Assembly: GCF_010389155.1 (NCBI RefSeq)
Contig: NC_057761.1
Span: 5,768,501-5,832,500 of the forward strand
Length of the DNA stretch: 64,000 bases
DNA from: Erigeron canadensis
Taxonomy: Eukaryota > Streptophyta > Magnoliopsida > Asterales > Asteraceae
Direction of reading: 5' to 3'
The notes beneath the pieces are model-generated. The model had not been told where the DNA came from and searched no databases. It saw only the letters and a program-made list of their open reading frames with translations. The position numbers were made by a program, and so were the translations under genes. Positions 1 to 9,809 of this stretch are shown here, piece by piece (the first letter of the stretch is position 1; every line of letters starts with the position of its first letter).

Positions 1-448
1 CATGAAGATGACATTCATAAAACGGCTTTCCGAACTCGGTATAGGCACTTTGAATTCACCGTTATGCCTTTCAGGTTGACTAATGCACCGACGGTGTTCA
101 TGGATTTGATGAACCGGGTGTGTCGCCCTTTCTTGGACAAGTTCGTCATTGTCTTTATTGGCGACATACTTGTTTATTCTAAAACAAAGGAAGAACATGC
201 CGAACACTTGCGAGAAGTACTTGTGTTGTTAAGAAAGGAGAAATTGTATGCTAAATTCTCCAAGTGTGAGTTTTGGTTGGAGAAGGTTCATTTTCTTGGT
301 CACTTGGTGAGTAAGGACGGTATCCATGTTTACCCAAGTAAGATTGAAGCGGTTAAGAATTGGAGGAGACCCGAAACACCTTCCGAAATTCGCCAATTTC
401 TTGGATTGGCGGGTTACTATAGAAGATTTATCGAAAATTTCTATCAAA
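1..448 (+). pseudogene. Ty3/gypsy pol fragment, reverse transcriptase with altered catalytic box
   Basis: The frame is open from the first base of the window, so the element begins further left. The protein shows the Ty3/gypsy reverse transcriptase blocks in order: [23 protein letters not shown], the catalytic box, the FSKCEFW thumb motif, FLGH, and the connection region [20 protein letters not shown] copies RNA into DNA in the virus-like particle. In an active element the box reads F-I-D-D-I-L; here it reads F-I-G-D-I-L, so the first catalytic aspartate is glycine. Homology stops near base 448, before RNase H and integrase, and unrelated frame continues to a stop at 511. This is a dead relic. 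The family is clear; the lineage within gypsy is not. Confidence 0.9.
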
Positions 449-2804
449 TAAACGAATTATCTTCAAATTTCTTGCTCTCCCTCGAACAAACAATCATTTC
501 AGAGTATATTTAACAATTTATGATTTTACTCTTACTCCCCCTCAAATGAACAATCTTTGGATCTTAACAATCCAAGTATCTATGAAAAGAACAATCTTCA
601 TTCAATCTCAAACTTTTCCAATCATCAAACAAATGGTCAATTATTCAATAAATCTGACAAATATCGACCGTGTACATCATCTTGAATATACTCGATCTTG
701 AGTCAATCCTTTAACTTTCTTAAAACAATCTCTCAACTTAGCACTATAATTATTCACTCTCTTCACCTAAACTAACGATCCTTAAAACACTCAAACACAA
801 CAATCATCCTTGAACAAATTCTACCAATCAAATTCTACCTGTCCATGAACTCTATCTATCAATCATATAATCATTTCTTCCCCTTATGATGAAAATGTGA
901 AACGGTTTCATCATACAATAATGATTGATAGCATCAACAGTAGATCACAACAAACAATATTCAACCAAATTAACCCAACCCAATTCCCAATGAACTTATT
1001 GGTGAACTAGAATGTAAGGTTGAGTTGTTGGAAAAACAATTTTTATATGGTGTTTGTGTTTGTGCGAAGAGAAATGAAATCCGGATAAAAATGATCCGTT
1101 ATCACAACCAAAAATCAAAAGGATTAATTGTGTGACCTAAAAATACGATTACTATTTTTAGAACTTCCCATTATCATTGAGAAATGCACAAAGCTTTTCT
1201 CTAAATGGTTCGGTCTATGGCTTTTCAACCGATAGATTGCTTTAAAGAATGTAATTCATGGCCAGTGTCACAAAGGCGTTCGATAACCATGTCTTACTAT
1301 CCTCAAAGACTTTTGGGAAAATAAATCCGAGGTCACATAGACTTCTCGTTTACTCAAAAAATTCATAAAATGAAAATGCGAGACCTACGTTCAACGTTGA
1401 AAAAAGTGTTAGCATTGGTAGGATTTCCATTCGATCATTGTGGAATACCAAAAATATGATATCACTACGAATGTTCCAGCAATATCACAAAGATATGCAA
1501 TGTCACAAAGACATCTAATAACTCATTGTGTCCTATTCAAATGAAATATATATCAAGAACGCTCTACACTCAATAGTGATCAAATGAAGTCGGGGACCGA
1601 AGCAGAGTGTTTCCCTTTTTTCAATATCAACATCTTCCAAATGAAGAGTCAATAGAAATGTTAAAATCTCCGTGAGAAAAAAACAAGTATTTGTTAAGAA
1701 ATATGTGAGTGGTTAGGTAAAGATGTGCATTGCTTCACTGGGTCCATGAAGTCTTCTTCAATATCGAGAAATCAACAAATGAAATCCAATAGAAACATGT
1801 TGACCCGGCTTTTTGAGAATTTTATGGAGGTCTTTCATTTCTTTTAGCCATTTCTCACATCATTTCACCGTAACCTCTCACTTTTCGACTACTCCCTCAT
1901 GTCCTATTTGCACAAATATCATCACACTCAAACACACACTAAACACTAATTCCACCATTGTTATCACAATTAAGCTCATTTCTATTCTTTACATTAAAGT
2001 CGTCGGGAAACTTCAAAATTCAATTTCTTCCTTATTACTTTGAATCAGAACACGAAACCAACACCAATCAATTCGGAAAATAGCTGCGAACAAACCCTAT
2101 CCAACAAACATTATTTTCACGTTTGCCGGAAAACTCTCCGGAGAAATTAAAATGACAATAACTTTGTTGTTTCTTTGAGTTACACCTTGAAATCTTCACC
2201 AAAATGCTCACCAATGAATCACGCACAAACCCTTGCCAACAGATTTTGAATCTGACACTCGCCGGAAAACTCAACAGTTCACCGGAATCTTATTCTTGTC
2301 CGATCAGAAATCTAAAATCATCGAAATGATCAGTGTTTGTCCGCGAGTGAAACCTGCTATTTTTCATATTGAATTGATACAAAAATGACGATGAATCTGA
2401 AGAGAGAAAGTGTTTGAACGTTTTTGTTATATTATTTCTTTTTCAGCCATTTATGTTCGATATAAACAATGTAAATAAAAAAAAATCATGTGTGTAGTTA
2501 CTGTGTCTTCTTTGACTTTTTCTAGGAACGACTAACTTAAACTTCTTTTTTAAATGCCGAGCTCAACAACTAAAACACCAAGTCGATATGAATTTGAATT
2601 TTATTTCGAAATTAAAAACAGTATCATCAAATTGAACACTTAACCACAGCTAAATCAACCTCAAAAACACTAAACAGCCTTGAATTTCAGCAAAAACAGT
2701 AAAAATCAGAATCAAATTAAAGCTCAAAACACTAAATTTTGAACAAAATTGGTTACGAATATGTTCGTGGATCGCTCGGATTCACCGATTATGCTCTGAT
2801 ACCA
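449..2804 (-). other. Probable internal region of a non-autonomous Copia-like element; no gene seen
   Basis: No convincing coding region is visible. Near the left side (535-545) is CTCCCCCTCAA, which read on the minus strand is the GA-rich polypurine tract typical of Copia elements. The right end has a primer-binding-like site beside an LTR. That suggests a minus-strand element with a non-coding interior of about 2.2 kb, its left LTR lost or cut short against the gypsy relic. The 2080-2280 part contains repeated CCGGAAAACT-type words but no domain. Open frames of 68-76 codons here look random. Confidence 0.35.
2793..2804 (-). promoter_or_regulatory. Copia-type primer binding site (minus strand)
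   Basis: Read on the minus strand this is TGGTATCAGAGC, the sequence complementary to the 3' end of initiator tRNA-Met used as primer by many plant Copia and some Gypsy elements. It lies two bases inside an LTR-like boundary at 2807, the spacing expected for a minus-strand element whose 5' LTR is on the right. Confidence 0.6.
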
Positions 2805-2806
2805 AA

Positions 2807-3110
2807 TGTAATGAATAATCTTGAGCTTAAATGAAGGTTTAATTGTGGAATTAGGGTTTAGTGTGTGTTTGAGTGTGTGAGGGTGATGGGAGGTGGAAGA
2901 TGATCTAGAGAGAGAAAGTAAGTTAGAGAGAAGGAACTATGAGATTAATTATGAAAGGCTTTTTACAATTTGTGTTATGAAGGGGTATTTATACAAATCT
3001 CCTAATTAAAACTAATACCCCTTCCATAGATAGAAATATTACAATTTAACACCATTTATATTTCTAACAAAATCATAAACCATACTCTAACTAATAACAA
3101 TATATCACAT
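2807..3110 (-). repeat. LTR-like sequence with TATA box, minus orientation
   Basis: It begins TGTAATGAATAATC directly outside the primer site. On the minus strand it contains a TATAAATA box at 2986-2993 in an otherwise AT-rich segment, followed by a GA-rich leader (minus-strand view of AGAGAGAAAG-type runs). The right border near 3110 is only approximate because no target duplication or second LTR was found. This is best read as the surviving 5' LTR of the element to its left. Confidence 0.4.
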
Positions 3111-3955
3111 TGATCATTGAACATGTAAAAACAATTTTCTTTAATTTTTTTCTTATTTTCAAAAAAAGAAAAATTTAATAAGGTTTTTTCTTTTTAAGCC
3201 CTTTTTTCTTCCACTACTATTTATATATATATATATATATATTATTAACCTATTTGATGGAAGACATGACTATATTTTATAAACATGGAGGGGTTTTGTC
3301 TTTAGTTTTTATATTTGTTCTTATTATTATGATTACGGTTGAAGGAAATGTTCATCAACTTAGTTGGTAGATACCTCTATAATGCCCAATGAATTAAGAT
3401 AATAAATTTGAATACTTTTTAGATAATAAATGAATAAAAGATGTTATTAAAAAAAAACAACAAAAAAACAAAAAAGAAAAGAAAACAATTAACAAATTTG
3501 ATATTGAAATATGTATAAACATTGAAGTTGTTTTTAGATTTTACCCTGTATATACATGTTTAAATGACAAAGCATTTTTAATTGTTAAAAGTTATTATTA
3601 ATACTCATATAACTAAACAGCATAAACAACATTTTTAGACAGCCACACATTGTGCGGGTAAAAAACCTAGTATTTAAAAAAGAGTAGTTATTTTAGCTTT
3701 TTAAAACCATCCACCTCAATTCAAAACTATCTTTAGATTTTACCTTGTAGGCATCATCATGAATTTTTCCATTTAATATGCACTACATTACTTTTTCGTT
3801 ACAATATCAATTTAATAAAGAATAATATAGTCGACTTGTTATTTGTTTCCCAATAAATAATTGCTAACGCCTTTTTTTTTCTTTTTTTTTTGTCAACTAA
3901 ATAAATTTTTTTACACAATTTGATCGCATATTTTGATAATAAAGAAACATACTTA
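3111..3955. other. AT-rich intergenic sequence, no gene
   Basis: Contains an (AT)n run near 3222-3242, poly-A/T tracts and no open frame with recognisable content. The only structured item is the possible Helitron terminus listed separately. Confidence 0.6.
3643..3670 (+). mobile_element. Candidate Helitron 3' terminus
   Basis: A short GC-rich hairpin (CCACACATTGTGCGGG) is followed eight bases later by CTAG and then T. This matches the known Helitron 3' end: subterminal hairpin, CTRR end, insertion before T. The stem is short with one mismatch and no 5' TC end was identified, so the call is tentative. Related hairpin words occur at 22945-22975, 28905, 56710 and 58700. Confidence 0.35.
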
Positions 3956-4207
3956 GGCCTCTCACGATAGGCACCTCATCCACACCTCTTCCACACTGTC
4001 ACATCAGCTTTTATCTCTCCTCATCTACCTCTTCCACACCACTCACAATAACACCTCTTCCACAACTTTTAATTATTTTATTCTATATTTACTTAAAAAA
4101 TAAATAAATCAACATTTATTTAAAATTAAACATTACAACACATAATTAAAAAAGGCAGTACTTAATAAAAAACACAAAATACATTGAAATGCTACGATTA
4201 CTTTTCA
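3956..4207 (-). repeat. Left terminal and subterminal region of the Harbinger element
   Basis: After the inverted end this stretch carries repeated CACCTCTTCCACA words (about 3970-4065), a subterminal repeat array of the kind transposases bind, and then AT-rich non-coding sequence up to the coding fragment at 4208. Confidence 0.5.
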
Positions 4208-7200
4208 TCATCTTTTATTGACATACTTCCTATGCCACGGTAAATGCTTTCGTCGAGCTACCACTTGTCGTGTTGCGGGCATTTGACTTCCCACGTAGTT
4301 TTGTCTTCCCCGCATATAATTGTCGTGGTACGATTCGGCCCAAGTGCATTGGTCACCCAACGTTTGACCGACCTTAAAAACATCACCGACCACCCTCTTT
4401 AGTTTCTTGATCTCATCCTGCAGAAAGAAAGAATATTGCTCTTCGTGCTTCAAGACCTTGTGGCCTGATGCTTGTATTGTGTAACATCCTAAATTTATTT
4501 GTGTTTAGCATTGTACTAGAATAATGGTGAATCAAGCTAATTGTTATGTCATACATACATGTTAGAATCAGTAAGCACTATTATATGTGAACATATAATA
4601 ATTATGTGTTTTATATGTTACCTAAATATAAAAAGGACAATTAAAATTAATACTAGAAAGGTGAGGGGGTTGAATCGTAGAAAAAAAAAGATACATAATT
4701 AAATTAACAGCCATGTGGGTAATCGATCTAGTCAATATATATCTCAAATTTATATATAGATAGCCGATATTAGATTGGCAAAAAACTAAACATATTCACA
4801 AAATTAAGCCCTACGTACAGCCGCAAGATCGAGAGAAACCTAGCCAGTGACAAAACTAATCCTTTAATTCGTTCAACATCATGAATCGTTTCAATCATCC
4901 GTAGTTATCGCATCTAGTTTCTGGTTTCATCTAAAGGTATTCAAAAAGTACGTTGTCGCATAGGGTTAATTATATTCGTTAGAAAAACTATAACTAAAAT
5001 CATAAAGAGATGCGGCAGCTAAAAAGTAACGAGCTTAAGCAGGCTTGAAGATCATAGCATTTGTCTTCCACAATACAATTCCGTTCGAATCATATAAGGT
5101 TTGAACGTAACTCTCGTTCTGGTGATCTTTTAACTTTTCGAGTCGCGTTACATAGTAGTTGATTGGTTTCGTTTCGTTAACAACATGCTTTAGCCTAGTC
5201 ATTGTTGTTAATATGTCTAGAAGGGTATGCATGTAAGCTTAAAAATCTGTTCTCAAAACGAATCGATCAGGATACTTAGCATTAAACGAGTTTTATTAGT
5301 GATTAAGTGTTTTCTTGGAAGAAAAATATATATATACAATAGATATGTACCATAGCCATGTAATTATCGAAAGATTGAAAGTTACTCATTACTCATTAGA
5401 CAAGATCGCCAATCCTAGTTCTATTGTACATGTCGTCGTGAAAGTAACAACCGTTTATTGAGTCTTGTTTTGATCATATAGGGAACGAGGTTTGATAAAA
5501 TTGATTTAGTCATTATTACAATTAAGCTATGTCGGTTTTCATGTCAAATAGTTATCGATTTCTAGTAATGCAGTAAAACGTGTTTTCGCCTTTTCGGGAA
5601 TGTCATGACTATTATAAATTATGTTTAAACTTAAAATATCACATACGGTTGATGAAAGACTAGATTTAATCGGTTATACATAAAGAAATTGAAGTTCAAT
5701 ATATGTTAATGGAGATTTCTGAGCTAATGGGTGCATGAGGAAGACAAGGTTCATTGTGATCTATAATTAATACATATAAACTTGGTTAGTTCATGGTTTA
5801 TAGTAGTACAAACATGTCACTATAGTTAATTAATTCATGTAAATTAAGTTTATGACCTTGTCACATAGTTATTTTTAGAGTACGTCCTTTGCTAGTAAAT
5901 TAATGATGCAAGTGTGAACTTGATTGGTTATAAGAAAAATGGTCGATAATCATTGATATATAATTAAGGTTATATTTGGGTTTCATTTAAAAGGTGTTAC
6001 CGTTATATCATCAGTAGTTTTATAAGTAAAGATATATAATGTCAAAATATATGTTTTTGGATTTGTGAATACGGTCGATGTCAAATAATAATGTTAGTGT
6101 TTTTATACATATAACTTAGGTATTCAGACTCTTAAGGAGTAGCGAGCTAAGCTGCAGTTTGAGGTAAGATAACTACTTTTGTCATTCGAGGAACACAACA
6201 AAATGTTGTTTTCGTAATAAATCTTGATAGTATGTTGGGCTATGGGGACAACGGGAGGGGTTAATTTGGTTATATATATATATATATATGTATGTATGCT
6301 TATAATGTTGATTATAATGATTGAAATATGTGATGTTTGACTGATATTTGATTGTTGAATGGCTTGTACATGTAGTACACTAGACTCCAGAAGGATTGCC
6401 ATGTCACGATACACGTTAAATGCCCAAATGTTGAAATAATGTAGATGTTGATACTCGAGTATAATTGACGTTGGAAGTGTTAAGATTAACCCATGCTAGC
6501 CTCGGCTAGTGTCTAGATATTGTTGTCGTTTGGGAATAATCTAGATATTTCCTTCTCGACTAAGTCACGTTGGTAGAGTTTGCCGGGTGGTTTGGACTGG
6601 CCACTACAGTTTGAGAAACGGCTTACTCGTGGATTGGTTATGCCTTTCCGAACGACACCGATGGACCCCGAAAGGATTACCCATCATGTCGGGTGTGAGG
6701 TACCCTATAGGTCTTATGACCGCCTTCACACAACCCCCATGTTTCCGTATGACAAGTGACGTAAGTCGCTTAGCTATTGTAGAGGCATAACCTGATGTTG
6801 TAAGTAGATGTTGATTATTTGACATTGAGATATGATGTTGAGGTTGCTAGGCACATGTAAGAATATGACACCCCTATTGCTTGATGATGTTGATGTTGAT
6901 GTTAATGTTGTTGATTGCTTGACATACGTTTGATTAATGTTTGAAAATATGTTTTAACTAGCAACTGTTTTATAACTCGTGGTTATCTTACTCGGCTTTT
7001 AAAGCTCACACTTGTTTCTTTTAAAAATGTTGTGTTTCCTCAGGTTGGACATTCAAGTTTGCTTTGAGTGAGGTAGACGTTTGCTATAGATGATGACATT
7101 ATCGTTTTATGCTCATTTAATTAGATAGCATTAATACTTTTTATTGACTGTATTTAAGACTACAGATGTTCTTGAATTATTGTTTTGATGCTATGAAGTA

Positions 7201-7367
7201 ACACCAAACATATGATAACCATTTTATTAGGTAATGGTTAAGTTTTTATTGGGACGCTTCCGCACTTTAAGTTATTTATATAAAAGTTTTTTGAAAATCA
7301 TATTTTTAAATGTCGGGTGTTACATATTGTCTCAACCTCTTGCTCCCATTGTCGTCTTTTCTTGCGT
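4208..7367 (-). pseudogene. 3' part of a Harbinger-borne gene, split by a solo LTR
   Basis: Two pieces on the minus strand (7367-7330, then 4474-4208, with a 5-bp TATTG duplication between) join in one frame across the inserted LTR. The joined piece reads RKKRRQWEQEVETI, then QASGHKVLKHEEQYSFFLQD, and ends ...HRKYVNKR before a stop. It is basic and charged, with coiled-coil-like character in its first half. I recognise no domain. Its position, on the same strand as the Myb-like ORF at the other end of the Harbinger element, suggests it is the C-terminal exon of an element protein. The upstream exons are replaced or displaced by the Gypsy material after 7368. Confidence 0.45.
4480..7324 (+). 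repeat. Solo LTR (2845 bp), TGTAACA...TGTTACA family, TSD TATTG
   Basis: Starts TGTAACATCC and ends GGGTGTTACA, with a perfect 5-bp duplication TATTG at 4475-4479 and 7325-7329. No internal retroelement domain lies inside and no second copy adjoins, so this is a solo LTR left by recombination between two LTRs. It resembles in layout the solo LTRs at 9810, 19044 and 51518. The long LTR and termini fit a plant Ty3/gypsy chromovirus-type family, but the lineage is inferred, not shown. It contains an (AT)n run near 6270-6290 and no coding region of substance. Confidence 0.8.
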
Positions 7368-7376
7368 AGGTAACCC

Positions 7377-8099
7377 ATGACCTCGGTTATTTTTGATTTC
7401 AAACAAAAGGAAAACAAGTCGATTAAAGAAGCCCGGGATCAGATGATCGATTTGGTTGAATGTTTCCCACCGGGAACATTTTGGGATGACGACGTTGTCG
7501 ACTCGTTCTACTATGGCTTAGGAGATGTAGAGCAGGGTATGTTGGATAAAGCAGCGAAAGGAGATTTTCTGACCATATCATTGACGGAGTATTTTCGAAT
7601 TCTAGAAGAAGAACATTATGAGAAGTTAAGTTTGACGGAGTTGGTGGAACTAACAAGAAGTTTAAAATCAACATTTAAGGTAAGAAGGTTCGAGCAAAAG
7701 GAAGGAGGAAGTGTAGGAGATGCATGGAGAAGAATAGGAGAACTGATCAAGGACTGCCTGGAAGGGACTTTTAATAATGAAGAGCGACTTGAAATCTTCT
7801 ATTTCGGGCTTACTGCAAAAGCTAAGTAAGAGTTTGACAACAAATACAAGTTTGAATGGCATTTTTCAACATCGGGAGAGTTTGTGGCAGCAATTTGTAA
7901 GGTAGAAAACGAGGAGGAAACTGCCAAAAAAGCCGAATCATGCGAGTTCAAGAAATCAGATTCTACTACGAAGTCACCAACGCCGCTGGATACACATACC
8001 AGCTCCGAATCTCGCGAAACTAAATCCGTCACCACCCGAACTAGCCCTGGAAATCAGACACCAATCGACGTGGAGATGGTTAAAGCTACTGGAACATGA
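7377..8099 (+). pseudogene. Gypsy gag-like ORF with internal duplication and a nonsense codon
   Basis: The frame reads from ATG 7377 to TAA 7827-7829 and then stays open in the same frame to 8097-8099. Two successive segments look like copies of the Ty3/gypsy gag core. The first is FDFKQKENKSIKEARDQMID with a later FYYGL; the second is FEQKEGGSVGDAWRRIGELI with a later FYFGL. This matches the known gag pattern of F-x-Q-x-E-x-S-x-x-A-W followed by an F-Y-x-G-L motif. The remainder is polar (lysine, glutamate, threonine). A normal element has one such core. It is followed by the 3' part of the same element. No protease or polymerase domains follow, so the element is deleted internally. Confidence 0.55.
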
Positions 8100-8149
8100 A
8101 GGAACTCGGAAAACTTAGAGAAGAAGAAAGGAACCAACGTCAAGGAAGC

Positions 8150-9805
8150 AATATGTCACTTCGAGCATTACCCGACGGGTATCGGCTCCCGGCCGAACCC
8201 GTATTCTTCCTCACTCTAGTTCCTAGGTCGAGTCCGGCTGAAGACTCATTAAACTTAACGCTTCTTGGGAGGCAACCCAAGCCGTATATATATTTTTATT
8301 ATTTTTATTTATTTTTCATTTTTAGGAATATGTGACTAATTGCAACTAAGTGATTGTTTTAAATTTTATAATTTTGATATATTATGAGTTTGTTTTGAGT
8401 ATCACAGATGCAAGCTTTCAATGGATTAAGGAAACAAGTAACTTATTGCAATCGTATTCCGTTTTTATTTTTATTTTTATGTTTTAGCTTGTCATTTTCA
8501 ATTTTGATATTTTGATTGAAGTGTGTAGGAGTATAATGCTTTGTTGTCTGAAAAAAACCATGCACTTGGCTAAAAGCTAAGTGTGGGGGAGTTCGAGCAT
8601 CAAATCGCTGAAGAAATCAGACATCGAAACATGTACATGAGTCAAAAGCGCCGCTAGGAGAAAACCCTTGGTCTTATTGTTTGATTTAACACAAGTTTTC
8701 TACTACTTATTTCATGCAAATTAAAAGTTTGTTTTGTGTCTGAAAATTGTTTTGACAACATAAGCTTTGCAAGTAGACAAAAGATGACGATAACTAAGCA
8801 ATATTAGCCTTGGTAGATGAACGGTTAGTTAGAATTGTTAGATTAACTATAGATTTGTCGTTGTTCATGCTTCCAACTGTATTAGAGCTTAGACTAAAAC
8901 TGTATGTGATTATGTTTGCCATAGCACACTTAACCGAACTTTAATATGCCTAGCAATTAGAGCTTTCTAGTCATTAGTATAAGTGTATTAATTGGACTTA
9001 ATTATACGTGCTTGTGTAGGAACTAGTTTAGATGTATGGTTAGCCTTAATACTTACACGGTTTAATGTAAACTAGTTACATGCGGAGTAGGAGTATGAGT
9101 CATCTAGGGTCTCTGATAATGTTTATTGCATGAATAATGTAGTATCTTTAAGAAAGGCAATCAGTAGATTAATAAACTTCAAAGAACTATTAACGAGTAA
9201 AATCTAAAATGCATCAAGTTATGTCGCTCTGCGTGTGGGGAACCACCAACCTGTCACCGCTGTCTTGATGTGAACTTTTAGTTGAGTTATGTCGCTCTAC
9301 GAGTGAGGAATCACCGACCTGTCACCACTGTCTCAACTATTAAAGATGATAATATTGTATGACTGCTTTAGTATATAGCTAGTGACCATAACTGTAGTGT
9401 GAGGGTATGTCTAAGTAGTTACTCACAAGTAGACACACGATGAAATATAAATACCTTACTAGTAGCTAGTAGTTCTGATTGCTATACAAACCTTAGTTAA
9501 GTGCTTAACTAGTCAGCAGAAAGTAGTAAGATTGAGCTGTAAGACATGTGGAAATATAGAACTGTTTTATAGGTATTAACACAAATAAAAACTTAGCTTT
9601 TAGTTTTGATTGACCAATTATCGCGCTTCTAGCTAGCTATAACTTACTGATTTTGTCTAAAGCTTTCTCAAATCATTTTGCATGACTAATCTTTCAAATG
9701 TTTTTAGTAAAGTAGAATGCTTTAACACTTAAGATGTCCACTCATCATTGTTTTATTTTTTTTGGATTATTTGCTTGAGGACAAGCAAAGATTTAAGTGT
9801 GGGGG
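8150..9805 (+). other. 3' region of a Tat/Athila-like Gypsy element, with polypurine tract
   Basis: No protein gene is visible. At 8264-8281 is CTTGGGAGGCAACCCAAG, a hairpin word commonly found downstream of pol in Tat/Athila elements. The tract ends with GACAAGCAAAGATTTAAG then TGTGGGGG (9779-9805), the usual polypurine tract of these elements. An earlier TAAGTGTGGGGGAG copy lies at 8579-8592. An LTR should follow directly; it does, at 12986, after the solo LTR inserted here. The orientation is plus. Confidence 0.55.
9213..9345 (+). repeat. Tandem duplication, two units of about 70 bp
   Basis: The words TTATGTCGCTCT, GTGAGGAA or GTGGGGAA, CCACC or TCACC, ACCTGTCACC and CTGTCT occur twice in the same order, once from about 9222 and again from about 9287. 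The units are roughly 80 percent alike by eye. Non-coding, inside the 3' region of the Gypsy element. Confidence 0.6.
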
Positions 9806-9809
9806 TATA

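Noticed and set aside
1813..2043. 76-codon frame in the Copia-like interior
   Set aside because: Ser/Thr/Ile-rich with no motif; expected by chance in AT-rich sequence.
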